Shown here: positions 24,116 through 32,575 of the stretch, in pieces
Position numbering within the stretch: the first letter of the stretch is position 1
How the letters are laid out: every line of letters starts with the position of its first letter
From: Streptomyces sp. NBS 14/10
Lineage (GTDB): Bacteria; Actinomycetota; Actinomycetes; Streptomycetales; Streptomycetaceae
Direction of reading: 5' to 3'
Assembly (NCBI RefSeq): GCF_002224125.1
Contig: NZ_NCSM01000004.1
Coordinates: 124,001 to 188,000 of the forward strand
DNA length: 64,000 nucleotides
Notes under the pieces: model-generated
The model's database searches: none
Told to the model about the DNA's origin: nothing
Seen by the model: the letters and a program-made list of their open reading frames with translations, nothing else
Position numbers and translations under genes: made by a program

Positions 24116-25854
24116 GATCGATCTCCTTGCCGGGCGGCCGCGCCGGTGAGCTGCCGCCAGTTCTCCGGGTCCGGTCGGAAAAGCCGGTCCTTGACCTGAG
24201 TGGGGCGCACCCCGCGGCCGACCGATTCCTGCCACTCCTCCAGGAAGGCGTCACGGTCGAGCCGGATCAGCTCGGCGGGGCCGAGCCGGCCGGCGTCGCG
24301 GGCCGCGCGGTAGTCGGCCGACTCCTGGGTGAGCTCGGTGTCGAGCGCCGCGGTGAGCCGCCGTGTCTCGTCGGTGCTCCACGCCGACTCGCCGGCCAGG
24401 GCGAACACATAGCGGGGCGGCCGGCCGTCGGGGGTCTCCACATGGCATGCGGCGTTGCGCACGGCGAGGCCGGCGCCGCCCAGCGCGGACTGCAGGGCCC
24501 GGACGACCTGTGCGTCGCGCAGCCGCTCCCCGGCCACGTCGGAGCGGTTCTTGCGGCCCGCGTACGACACCCGCGGCACACCGTCCACGACATCCACCAC
24601 CCGGACCACATCCCCACCCGCATAGCGGTACAGGCCGCCGACATGGCTGTAGATCGCGTGGTACTCCCGGCCCGGCTCCAGCTCGTGCGGTGCGAGCGTC
24701 TCCACATCGGGGCCCAGGTCGCGGTCGGCGTCCACGAACTCGTACACGGAGGCCGTGACGACCAGGCTGCCCGCCGTCGGATGCCGGTCGAGCGCCACGC
24801 CGACCGGGCCCTCGGAGGCCGCCACGGGCGCCGGCAGGGCCGTCACCGAGGGGCCGAACTCCTCGCGGAGCCGGGGCAGATAGAGCGAGGCGAGGCCGGT
24901 GGTCCAGCAGAACAGCAGCCGCATGTTCGGCCAGATGTGGGCGGGCCGTACGGTGCCGAAGTACCGCTCCAGCCGCTCCAGTTCGGCGGCGCGCTCCGGG
25001 TTGGGGGAACGGAACGGATGGCCGCCGAGCGTGCCGTCGCGGACGTCCTTGACGATCCGCGGCCACCACAGCCTCAGCTGGTACGGCACCGCGGCGACCA
25101 TCGCCGGATTGATCCCGATGACACAGCGGACATCGCTTTCGACGGCCATGCGCAGCCGCAGATACATCTTCTCCACATGGTCGTCCGCCGCCACCGGCAC
25201 CGGCAGGGTGGCCCAGGGAGCCGCGGTGCCCGGCTCGGCCGACAGATGCTCGCCGAACATCTTCCCGAAGTCCACCTGGCTGGCGCCGACATGGGGGCGT
25301 CCGGAGGCGGTGGTGGCGGGCGCGACGACGGGGTCGTGCTTGAGGTTGAGCACCGCGTCCGGCCGGGTGAGGACGTCCGGGAAGTGTTCGGCCATCGGGG
25401 CCCAGGCGGCGTAGTAGAAGGGGAAGAAGGTGGTGTGCATGAAGCGCGGGGTGACCGGGATCTTCTTATGCGCTCCGGTGCTGCCGCTGCTGGTGAAGAA
25501 CACCGCGGGCTGGTCGGCGGTCAGGACGTTGGGCTCGCCCTCGGCCATGCGCTCGATCCACGGCGAGAGCGCCGTGTAGTCCTGGACCGGAACCGCCTTG
25601 CGGAGGTCGTCCAGGGTGCGCAGCCGGTCGAAGCCGTGGGCCTTGCCGTAGGCCGTTCCCGCGTTGAACGTCAGCAGGTCGGTGAGGACTTCGCGCTGCC
25701 GCGCCGCCGGGTCCGAGAACGCCCGCCGCAGCCGTTTCCGCTCCTCGAACACCCGGGCCCGGTAGCTGTCGAGCCGGCCCTCGGCGGCCGAAGGCTCAGT
25801 GTTCTGGTCCTCGGCGGCCGGGGCCTCCGCGGCCTGGGGCTCAGCGGTCTTCAT
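24112..25854 (-). CDS. GH3-family acyl-adenylate-forming amido synthetase
   Basis: 580 residues. Clear GH3-domain landmarks: AGTAYGKAHGFDRLRTLDDLRKAVPVQDY, the ATP loop FFTSSGSTGAHKKIPVT, then VVTASVYEFVD, EPGREYHAIYSHVGGLYRYAGGDVVRVV and the C-terminal VKDRLFRPDPENWRQL. In plants GH3 enzymes join jasmonate, indole-acetate or benzoates to amino acids through an acyl-adenylate; bacterial members are known from phytotoxin and other pathways. The N-terminus has an A/E-rich tail. The first 14 nt overlap the kinase gene in another frame, and the stop overlaps the methyltransferase start. It is the best defined catalytic centre of this operon; substrate cannot be read from sequence. Confidence 0.88.
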   Translation of the reverse strand: MKTAEPQAAEAPAAEDQNTEPSAAEGRLDSYRARVFEERKRLRRAFSDPAARQREVLTDLLTFNAGTAYGKAHGFDRLRTLDDLRKAVPVQDYTALSPWIERMAEGEPNVLTADQPAVFFTSSGSTGAHKKIPVTPRFMHTTFFPFYYAAWAPMAEHFPDVLTRPDAVLNLKHDPVVAPATTASGRPHVGASQVDFGKMFGEHLSAEPGTAAPWATLPVPVAADDHVEKMYLRLRMAVESDVRCVIGINPAMVAAVPYQLRLWWPRIVKDVRDGTLGGHPFRSPNPERAAELERLERYFGTVRPAHIWPNMRLLFCWTTGLASLYLPRLREEFGPSVTALPAPVAASEGPVGVALDRHPTAGSLVVTASVYEFVDADRDLGPDVETLAPHELEPGREYHAIYSHVGGLYRYAGGDVVRVVDVVDGVPRVSYAGRKNRSDVAGERLRDAQVVRALQSALGGAGLAVRNAACHVETPDGRPPRYVFALAGESAWSTDETRRLTAALDTELTQESADYRAARDAGRLGPAELIRLDRDAFLEEWQESVGRGVRPTQVKDRLFRPDPENWRQLTGAAARQGDRS

Positions 25855-26494
25855 CTGACAACACCTTTCGTATGGCCTGAGCGGTCTGGGCGATATCGCC
25901 CTGCGCCCGGATCACCGTGACCGGCAGATGGCTGATCTCGTCGAGCATCAGGCGCCGCAGTTTGGTCTGGTAGGCCGCGAAACCCTTGGGGTCGGGGCGG
26001 TCGCCGTAGTACTCCAGCCGGTTGGTGGCCGCGCCGTTGCCGGAGCGGCGCCAGGCCGTGGAGGTGGACACGTCCAGGAACACCACGCGCCGCGGCTGCG
26101 GAAAGGAACGCCACCAGGTGAACATCGGGTTGTCCCGCAGCCCGGCGAGCCGGCACTTGGCCAGGATCTTGTAGTAGTACGAGTCGACGAGTGTGGGGGA
26201 CGACGGGTCGCTCGCCTCGATGCGGTCGCGCAGATGCACCACGGCCGTCTGGAGCAGACTGGCCGTGAATTCCGGCGAGTAGTCCGTCCCCAGGGACGGC
26301 AGCACATCCACCGCCACATCCCTGCGCAACCGGCCGATCAGCGCGTGGGCGGGCTGAAGAAAACGTTCGTCCGTGGAGATGAGCCGCCAGGCCGGGGACG
26401 AGCTGGCGAACTCGGACATCACCGAGGACTTTCCGGCGTAGTCCGGCCCCAGGAGGACGGAGAAACCGGGATGGGTCGTCCGCACGATCGGCAC
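25841..26494 (-). CDS. P-loop nucleotide kinase-like protein (thymidylate-kinase fold)
   Basis: 217 residues. The Walker A motif GPDYAGKSSVM (GxxxxGKS) is at residues about 17-25. A middle lid-like basic region (RRSGNGAATNRLEYYGDRPDPKG) and the VVFLDVSTSTAWRR segment resemble thymidylate kinases (LDVxxxxAxxR). It is the first gene of the five-gene operon and would phosphorylate a nucleotide or small-molecule hydroxyl; alternatively it could serve as an ATP-dependent accessory protein. The end overlaps the GH3 start by 14 nt. Confidence 0.8.
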   Translation of the reverse strand: MPIVRTTHPGFSVLLGPDYAGKSSVMSEFASSSPAWRLISTDERFLQPAHALIGRLRRDVAVDVLPSLGTDYSPEFTASLLQTAVVHLRDRIEASDPSSPTLVDSYYYKILAKCRLAGLRDNPMFTWWRSFPQPRRVVFLDVSTSTAWRRSGNGAATNRLEYYGDRPDPKGFAAYQTKLRRLMLDEISHLPVTVIRAQGDIAQTAQAIRKVLSDEDR

Positions 26495-26902
26495 TCCTTA
26501 CGTAGTTCCGGTGCTCGCCACCGCGGTCCGGGCCGCGGTGGCGGCCCGCCGATCGGCTGCCGGGGGTGCCGTCCCGGCTGGGTGGGGAAAGTCAACATCG
26601 CCGGGATGGGCGTTCGATCAGGAGAAATTGGGATGCGAGCGGGTGTTCGGAAGTCGCGGGCCGGAAAGTGGAGCGGCGGCCACCAGATCGGTGTTGACGT
26701 CGAATAACACGCCGCATGCCAGGGCCCGCTGGACGAAAGTTGATGTCCATATCCTGGTCCGCCTCCCGGCGGGGGCGGGCGGAAGGCCGGAAGACCGGAC
26801 TTTTCCCCGGACTTTTCTTGCCACGCAGAACACTGCGGCCCGTAGGCCACGGCGACTAGAGTGATCGACGAGCGTCGGGGGACAAGGCTCGGAGGCGAAG
26901 GA
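26495..26902. promoter_or_regulatory. Divergent control region between the GH3 operon and its SARP regulator
   Basis: About 400 bp without a supportable gene. It contains a 9-bp inverted repeat (CCACCGCGG 26518-26526 / CCGCGGTGG 26533-26541, 6-nt loop) near the kinase start, and a perfect 10-of-12 tandem direct repeat CCGGACTTTTCC / CCGGACTTTTCT (26795-26818). A -10-like TAGAGT (26857-26862) leads into the regulator, whose ATG has GGAGG 7 nt upstream. SARP proteins bind tandem direct repeats near -35, so the 12-bp repeats are the natural candidate operator, though they lie some 38 bp upstream of this -10. Confidence 0.5.
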
Positions 26903-29068
26903 ATGCGGGGGACGGCCTTTTCGCGCGCGTGCGCGGAGCGGCAGTGGGCACGGCCGGCGGTCTTTCTCATGGTCTACGCGACGGTGGCCGCGCGGCTGGG
27001 GGAGCCGGCGGAGGTGACCGCGCGCCAGTTCCACCGGTGGCGGCAGCCCGGGCCGCCCTGCCCTCAACCCTCCGCACAGCGTGTCCTGGAGGAGATGTTC
27101 GGCACCCCGCTGCACCACCTCGGCTTCGACCTGCCCGAACACCGCCGACGGGACACGGCCGCACCCCCGGTGGCCGCGGCCGAACCGCCCCCGGCCGCCC
27201 TGCGGTTCGCGGTCCTGGGGCCGGTGCGGGTGCGGCGCGGCGACGAGCCACTCGCCGCGGGGCGGCCACAGGAGCGCGCCCTGCTGTGCGCGCTGCTGAT
27301 GCGCCGCGGCCACACGGCCACCGCGCAGGAACTGATGGACGCGGTGTGGGGCGGCAAACCGCCGCGCCGCGCACTCGCGACCCTGCGGACGTACGCCTTC
27401 CAACTGCGCAAGACCCTCGGCCCCCGCGCTCTGGTCTCCGACTCCGGCGGATACGCGCTGCACATGCCGCCCGAGGCGCTGGACCTGGTGGTGTGCGAGG
27501 GCTACGAGGCGCAGGCCAGGATCGCGCGGGCCGCGGGCGAACTGCCGCGCGCCCGGACACTGCTCCACAAGGCCCTGGACCTGTGGGACGGCGAACCGCT
27601 CGGCGGTGTCCCCGGGCCCTACGCCCAGGCACAGCGCGCCCGTCTGACGGAGTGGCGGCTCACCCTGTTACAGACCCGCCTGGAACTCGACCTGGAACTG
27701 GGCCACCACACCGCGGCCATCGCGGAGCTCACCGCGCTGTCCTTCGAATACCCGCTGCGGGAGCGGCTGCGCGCGCTCCAGATGCTCGCGCTGTACCGCG
27801 GCGGCCGACAGGCCGAAGCGCTGCGGGTGTACACCGACACCCGCCGTCTGCTCGCCGAAGAGCTCGGCGTCGACCCCGGCCCCGAGCTGACCGAGCTCTA
27901 CCAGAACGTCCTGTGCGCCTCCCCGGCCCTCGCCCGCCCCACGGCCCCGCGACGGCGCCCGCCCGCCAAGGACACCGTCCCGTACGCCTCACCGCGCCCC
28001 GCACCGCCCCCCGCGCAGCTCCCTGCGGAATCAGCCGACTTCACCGGTCGCGCCGCCCTCGTACACCGGCTGGCCGAGCAACTGCCCCGCGCCCAGGGCG
28101 CGGTGATGCCCGTCCTCGCCGTCCGCGGGCTCGGCGGAGTGGGCAAGACCGCGCTGGCGTTACGCGTCGCCCACACGGTCCGCGGCCACTTCCCCGACGG
28201 ACAGCTCTACGCCGATCTGCTCGGCCACGGCGCCGGTCCTGCCGACCCTGGAGCCGTCCTCGCCGCGTTTCTGCGCGCCTTGGGCGTTCCCGCCGCCGCC
28301 GTCCCCGAAGGAACACCCGAACGGGCCGCGCTCTACCGGTCCACCCTCGCCGGCCGCCGGGTGTTGGTCCTGCTCGACAACGCCCACGACGGACCCCAGA
28401 TCCGCCCCCTGCTCCCCGGCGCCCCCGGCTGCGCCGCCCTGGTCACCAGCCGCGCCCGGCTCGCCGACCTCGACGGCGCCCGCCCGCTGGACCTCGACGT
28501 CATGACCCCGGACGAAGCCCTGACCCTGTTCACCCGCGCCATCGGCGAGGAGCGCGCCGAGGCCGAACCCGTCGCCTGCCGCGAGACCGTTGCCGCCTGC
28601 GGCTTCCTCCCGCTGGCCATCCGTATCGCCGCGGCCCGCCTGTCCGCCCGCCCCGCCTGGACCATCGCCGCCCTGGCCGCCCGGCTGGCGGACGAGCGCG
28701 GCCGGCTGGACGAGTTGCGGATCGGCGACCTCACCGTAGCCTCCTGCTTCGCCTCGGCGTACCGCCGGCTCCGACCCGACCAGGCACGCGCCTTCCGCCT
28801 GCTGGCGCTCGCGGACGGCCCCGACCTGTCCCTGCCCGTGGCCGCCGCGCTGCTCGGCCGCGACCGGCGCGACCCGGACGTCGAACCCCTGCTGGATTCC
28901 CTCGTCGACAGCGGCCTCCTGGAGTCACCCGCCCCTGGCCACTACCGCTACCGCGCCCTGATCCGGCTCTACGCCCGCCGCCGCGCCGACACCGAGGCCG
29001 AGGCCGATGTCGCCGGAGGGGACGGGGGAGATCAGCTCCTCACGGCCACCCCCTTGAAGAACGTGTAG
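26903..29068 (+). CDS. AfsR/SARP-family transcriptional regulator with N-terminal HTH-like and NB-ARC domains
   Basis: 721 residues. Residues about 10-85 resemble the N-terminal DNA-binding tail of Streptomyces XRE-type proteins (RQFHRWRQPGPPCPQPSAQRVLEEMFG). Then an OmpR-like winged helix (LRFAVLGPVRVRRGDE ... ALATLRTYAFQLRKTLG), a bacterial transcriptional activation domain with TPR-like helices, and an NB-ARC ATPase with P-loop GLGGVGKTALALRVAH and LVLLDNAHDGPQIRPLLPG. Two TTA codons (residue 256 at 27668-27670; residue 420 at 28160-28162) make translation dependent on the bldA tRNA. It is divergent from the GH3 operon, which it probably activates. The 3' end overlaps the convergent methyltransferase gene by 37 bp. 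Start ATG 26903 has the only good ribosome-binding site. Confidence 0.88.
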   Translation: MRGTAFSRACAERQWARPAVFLMVYATVAARLGEPAEVTARQFHRWRQPGPPCPQPSAQRVLEEMFGTPLHHLGFDLPEHRRRDTAAPPVAAAEPPPAALRFAVLGPVRVRRGDEPLAAGRPQERALLCALLMRRGHTATAQELMDAVWGGKPPRRALATLRTYAFQLRKTLGPRALVSDSGGYALHMPPEALDLVVCEGYEAQARIARAAGELPRARTLLHKALDLWDGEPLGGVPGPYAQAQRARLTEWRLTLLQTRLELDLELGHHTAAIAELTALSFEYPLRERLRALQMLALYRGGRQAEALRVYTDTRRLLAEELGVDPGPELTELYQNVLCASPALARPTAPRRRPPAKDTVPYASPRPAPPPAQLPAESADFTGRAALVHRLAEQLPRAQGAVMPVLAVRGLGGVGKTALALRVAHTVRGHFPDGQLYADLLGHGAGPADPGAVLAAFLRALGVPAAAVPEGTPERAALYRSTLAGRRVLVLLDNAHDGPQIRPLLPGAPGCAALVTSRARLADLDGARPLDLDVMTPDEALTLFTRAIGEERAEAEPVACRETVAACGFLPLAIRIAAARLSARPAWTIAALAARLADERGRLDELRIGDLTVASCFASAYRRLRPDQARAFRLLALADGPDLSLPVAAALLGRDRRDPDVEPLLDSLVDSGLLESPAPGHYRYRALIRLYARRRADTEAEADVAGGDGGDQLLTATPLKNV

Positions 29069-29901
29069 TGAAACGTCCCGCCGTCGTCCGCCGTCCGGCG
29101 CAGATCGGCGATGCCCCGGTCCCAGTCGCTCCGGGTGATCAGATCCGCGGCCAGCGCGTCGTCGCGGACGGACTCGACCATGGCGATGAAGGTGTTGCGG
29201 GTGAAGCCGTCCACCAGGGCCGGGCGGGTCCGGTCGGCGTAGACGGTCCGCGGGCGGACGACCACGTCCGCGTACCCGGCCTCGGCCAGCAGCGGCTGCA
29301 ACCGCCGGCCGATCAGGGCGTCGCCGCCCGCCGCCGACTGGAGCTGGATCTGGCGGTCGATCGCCGCGTGGGCGTAGAGGCTGGAGGGGTGGAAGAACGC
29401 CGAGCCGTGGTCCCCCTCGATCACGGTGATCGTGCCCCCGGGCCGCAGCACCCGCCGCAGCCCGGCCAACACCCGCCCCGGGGCGCTCAGATGCTCCAGT
29501 ACGAAGCACACGAAGACATGGTCGAACGACGCGTCCGCGAACGGCAGGCCGAAGACATCGGCGTGGCACCACTCCACCCGGGCGTCCGGTGCGTGCGCCG
29601 CCACGTTGGCGCGGGCGCGGGCGAGGGAGGCGGCGGAGACGTCCGCCGCCACGATGTGGGCTCCGGGGCTGGACGCGACCAGATGGACGGTCTGGGCGCC
29701 CACCCCGCAGCCCACTTCCAGCACCCTGCTGCCGGCCGGGTAGGCCGTGTCCGCGTGCAGCAGCGCGGCGAGCGTGTCCGCCTGGTCGCCGAGGCGGCGG
29801 GCCTCGTGGCGCGAGTAGCCGTGTACGTAGCCGGGCGCCGTGCCCGTGCCCGTGCCCGTGTCCGTGCCCGTGTCCGTGCCCGTATTCGTGTCCGTGTGCA
29901 T
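29032..29901 (-). CDS. Class I SAM-dependent methyltransferase
   Basis: 289 residues. Motif I RVLEVGCGVGAQTVHLV, acidic residue in IVAADVSAASLARAR, FDHVFVCFVLEHLSAPGRVL and LRPGGTITVIEGD are classical for UbiE-type methyltransferases. Start at ATG 29901; the N-terminal 20 or so residues (HTDTNTGTDTGTDTGTGTGT) are a Thr-Gly-Asp repeat produced by a hexanucleotide repeat and are surely not part of the fold. It overlaps the SARP gene tail to tail by 37 bp. The MocR gene is divergent, so this could be its target, or it may be a tailoring enzyme for the GH3 pathway. Confidence 0.88.
   Translation of the reverse strand: MHTDTNTGTDTGTDTGTGTGTAPGYVHGYSRHEARRLGDQADTLAALLHADTAYPAGSRVLEVGCGVGAQTVHLVASSPGAHIVAADVSAASLARARANVAAHAPDARVEWCHADVFGLPFADASFDHVFVCFVLEHLSAPGRVLAGLRRVLRPGGTITVIEGDHGSAFFHPSSLYAHAAIDRQIQLQSAAGGDALIGRRLQPLLAEAGYADVVVRPRTVYADRTRPALVDGFTRNTFIAMVESVRDDALAADLITRSDWDRGIADLRRTADDGGTFHYTFFKGVAVRS
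29838..29897. repeat. Hexanucleotide (GTGCCC/GTGTCC) simple repeat
   Basis: About ten contiguous copies of GTGCCC or GTGTCC with one GTATTC variant. On the minus strand they encode the T-G-T-D repeat at the methyltransferase N-terminus. Because the unit is 6 bp, slippage changes peptide length by two residues without a frameshift. Confidence 0.9.
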
Positions 29902-29916
29902 GCCTTTACGGTGTCG

Positions 29917-29970
29917 CCATAATGGCCCGGTGAACAGGTCCAATGAGGGGCCCGCTGACCGGTCCATAAT
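29917..29970 (+). promoter_or_regulatory. MocR promoter region with repeated CCATAAT elements
   Basis: CCATAAT occurs at 29917-29923 and again at 29964-29970, 47 bp apart, in direct orientation. The first contains a -10 (CATAAT) 6 nt before GTG 29930, implying a leaderless MocR transcript; the second lies inside the coding region. MocR regulators often bind direct repeats near their own divergent promoter, so these are candidate sites. Confidence 0.4.
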
Positions 29971-31408
29971 CTCCGGCTCCGACTTCCTTCAGCTGAACAC
30001 CGAGGAGGCCCCGCCGGGCGGCCTCGCCGACTGGCTGGCCCGGCGGCTGCGGGCCGCGATCGCGGACGGACGTCTGCCGGTCGGCAGCAGGCTGCCGGCC
30101 ACCCGTGTGCTGGCCGGGGAGTTGCGGGTGTCCCGTGGCGTTGTCACCGAGGCGTACCGGCGGCTGACCGAGGACGGGCATATCGCCGGGCGCGGGCGGG
30201 GCGGCACGGTCGTGGTCGCCGCCCCGGTGGCGGCGGCGCCACATGCCCGTGAACCAGCGGGTGGCCGCCCGCCGACCGGTGCGCTGTTCGTCGCCGCGCC
30301 CGGTGCGGACATCTTCGACGTGCTGCGCACGGCACCGGCCCGGATCGACCTGTCGCCCGGCCTGCCCGACCTGGCCTCGTTTCCGCGTACCGCGTGGTTG
30401 CGCGCCGAACGCTCCGTACTCACCGGCCTCTCGGCCGCCGACTTCGGATACGGGGATCCCCGCGGGACCCCCGCGCTGCGGCTGGCCGTCGCCAACTGGC
30501 TGGCCCGCAACCGCGGGATCAGGGCGGACCCGGACGATGTCCTCGTCGTGGCCGGTACCGCCCAGGCGCTCGGGCTCATCGGGCAGGTGTTCCGGGCCGC
30601 CGGGATCCACCAGGTGGCCGTGGAGGACCCCGGCTCGCTGGGCGCCCGGCAGCATCTTCGCCACCGCGCGCTGGACACCCCGCCGGTCCCGGTCGACCCC
30701 GAGGGCGTACGCGTCGACGCGCTGCGCGCCACCGGCGCCCCGGCCGTCCTGCTCACCCCGGCACACCAGTTTCCGACCGGGGTGGTGCTCGGCGGCGAGC
30801 GGCGGCGCGAGCTGATGCGGTGGGCCGGCGAGGGCGGGCTGATCGTCGAGGACGACTACGACGCCGAACACCGCTACGACCGGCCACCCGCCCCCGCCCT
30901 GCGGTCGATGCTCGCCGAACACGTCTGCTACGCCGGAAGCGTGTCCAAGCTGCTCGCCCCCGCCCTGAGGGTGGGCTGGGTGCTCGCGCCGCCCCAGTAC
31001 CGGGACGCGCTGGTGGCCGCCAAGCGGTTCGCCGACCTCGGCAACGCCGCGCTGCCCCAGCTGGTGCTGGCCCATCTGATGGAGTCGGGCGAGCTGGAAC
31101 GCCATCTGCGCCAGCTGCGCCGCCGCCACCGTCGCCGCCGGGACGCGATGATCGGCGCCATCCGCACCCAGCTGCCGGGCGCGGTGGTGCACGGCGCCGC
31201 GGCCGGTCTGCATCTGATGGTCACCTTCGACGGCGACTTCTCGGACACCGACCTCGCCGCCGCCGCGCTCGCACACGGCGTGAAGACCCAGCCCCTGTCG
31301 TGGCACAGCATCCGTCCCGGCCGCCCCGGGCTTGTCCTGGGCTACGCCGCGAGCACGCCGACCGCCATCGCGGAGGGCATCGCGCTCATCGGCGAGGCGC
31401 TGCGCTGA
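29930..31408 (+). CDS. MocR-family (GntR-HTH/aminotransferase) transcriptional regulator
   Basis: About 492 residues. A GntR winged helix (about 30-100: RRLRAAIADGRLPVGSRLPATRVLAGELRVSRG-type sequence, key residues GSRLPATR and SRGVVTEAYRRL) is joined to a class I aminotransferase-like domain with VAGTAQALGLIGQ, IVEDDYDAEHRYDR and the PLP-lysine region GSVSKLLAPALRVGWV (Lys in SVSK). This is the PdxR/GabR/MocR architecture, which senses PLP or an amino compound. GTG 29930 is supported by a -10 six bases upstream. No vitamin B6 genes are nearby; the divergent methyltransferase is the only obvious neighbour target. Confidence 0.88.
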   Translation: MNRSNEGPADRSIISGSDFLQLNTEEAPPGGLADWLARRLRAAIADGRLPVGSRLPATRVLAGELRVSRGVVTEAYRRLTEDGHIAGRGRGGTVVVAAPVAAAPHAREPAGGRPPTGALFVAAPGADIFDVLRTAPARIDLSPGLPDLASFPRTAWLRAERSVLTGLSAADFGYGDPRGTPALRLAVANWLARNRGIRADPDDVLVVAGTAQALGLIGQVFRAAGIHQVAVEDPGSLGARQHLRHRALDTPPVPVDPEGVRVDALRATGAPAVLLTPAHQFPTGVVLGGERRRELMRWAGEGGLIVEDDYDAEHRYDRPPAPALRSMLAEHVCYAGSVSKLLAPALRVGWVLAPPQYRDALVAAKRFADLGNAALPQLVLAHLMESGELERHLRQLRRRHRRRRDAMIGAIRTQLPGAVVHGAAAGLHLMVTFDGDFSDTDLAAAALAHGVKTQPLSWHSIRPGRPGLVLGYAASTPTAIAEGIALIGEALR

Positions 31409-31420
31409 TCAGGACTGCAC

Positions 31421-31433
31421 TAGTTTTGGGGGT
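31421..31433 (+). promoter_or_regulatory. -10 element of a leaderless CapA transcript
   Basis: TAGTTT (31421-31426) lies 7 nt before the GTG start at 31434 in a short 25-bp intergenic gap after the MocR stop. This spacing implies that the start codon is the mRNA 5' end and makes GTG 31434 the preferred start. Confidence 0.4.
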
Positions 31434-32573
31434 GTGGGCGGCGATGCGACGACGCTGTTCCTCTGCGGCGATGTGATGCTCGGCCGTGGCGTCGACCAGA
31501 TGCTCCCGCACCCCGGGGATCCGGAGCTGCGGGAGCCGTACATCCGGGACTCCAGGGCGTATGTCGAGCTGACCGAGGAGGCACACGGGCGGGTGCCGCA
31601 CCCGGCGGACTACGCGTGGCCGTGGGGCGACGCGCTGCGGGTGCTGGAGGAGACGGCGCCCGACGCCCGGGTGGTGAACCTGGAGACCAGCGTGACCCGG
31701 AGCGACGAGTTCGCGCCGGGGAAGAGCGTGCACTACCGGATGAGCCCGGCCAATCTGCCCGCTCTGGCCGCGGGCCGGCCCGATGTGTGCGTCCTGGCCA
31801 ACAACCACGTGCTGGACTTCGGCCGGCACGGGCTCGTGGAAACGCTCGACGCTCTGGCCGGGGCCCGGCTGCGGGTGGCGGGCGCGGGGCGGGACGCCGC
31901 CGCGGCGCGGCGGCCCGCGGCCGTTCCGGTCCGCGGCGGCCGACGTGTGCTGGTCTTCTCCTGCGGCACCGGGTCAAGCGGTATCCCGTACGAGTGGGCC
32001 GCCGCCGAGCACGACCCCGGCGTCGACTTCCTCCCCGAGCTGTCGGAGGCCCGCGCGGCCCGGTTCGCCCGCCGGATCCGGCAGCTGAAGCGGCCGGGCG
32101 ATATCGCCGTCGTCTCCATCCACTGGGGCGGCAACTGGGGGTACCGCGTCTCCGACGATCAGATCCGCTTCGCACATGCGCTGGTCGACGGCGGCGCCGA
32201 TGTGGTGCACGGCCACTCCTCGCACCACCCCCGCCCCCTGGAGGTGTACCGCGGCAAGCTCGTCCTCTACGGCTGTGGCGACTTCATCGACGACTACGAG
32301 GGCATCACCGGCTACGAGGAGTACCGGGACGATCTGCGGCTGATGTACTTCGTCGCGGTGGCGCCGGACACCGGTGAGCTCGCCGGGATCCGGATGGTGC
32401 CCATGCGGGCCCGGCGGATGCGGCTGTGCCACGCCACCCCCGGCGACGCCCGCTGGCTGCGTACGGTGCTCGACCGGGTCAGCGCCGACTTCGGCTCCCA
32501 TGTCGTCCTCGACCGGGACGGCGCCCTCTCCCTGGAGCGGACCCTGACGGCCGGCACCGGAACGGAGCGCTGA
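31434..32573 (+). CDS. CapA/PgsA-family metallophosphatase-like protein (cytoplasmic form)
   Basis: 379 residues without signal peptide. TLFLCGDVMLGRGVDQ, VVNLETSVTRSD, VLANNHVLDFGRHGLVETLDAL, VVSIHWGGNWGYRVSDDQ, VVHGHSSHHPRPLEVYRGKLVLYGCGDFIDDY give the full set of CapA/PGA_cap metallophosphoesterase motifs (GD, NLE, NNH, HWG, GHxxH). CapA proteins participate in poly-gamma-glutamate synthesis in Bacillus, but many actinobacterial members are of unknown function. It is followed after 2 nt by a membrane-protein gene. A second, lipoprotein CapA paralogue is at 36874-38031. Confidence 0.87.
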   Translation: MGGDATTLFLCGDVMLGRGVDQMLPHPGDPELREPYIRDSRAYVELTEEAHGRVPHPADYAWPWGDALRVLEETAPDARVVNLETSVTRSDEFAPGKSVHYRMSPANLPALAAGRPDVCVLANNHVLDFGRHGLVETLDALAGARLRVAGAGRDAAAARRPAAVPVRGGRRVLVFSCGTGSSGIPYEWAAAEHDPGVDFLPELSEARAARFARRIRQLKRPGDIAVVSIHWGGNWGYRVSDDQIRFAHALVDGGADVVHGHSSHHPRPLEVYRGKLVLYGCGDFIDDYEGITGYEEYRDDLRLMYFVAVAPDTGELAGIRMVPMRARRMRLCHATPGDARWLRTVLDRVSADFGSHVVLDRDGALSLERTLTAGTGTER

Positions 32574-32575
32574 GC

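Noticed and set aside
26518..26541. Inverted repeat as an integration or attachment site
   Set aside because: No integrase, tRNA or direct repeat pair is present; it is better explained as a hairpin or operator in a divergent promoter region.
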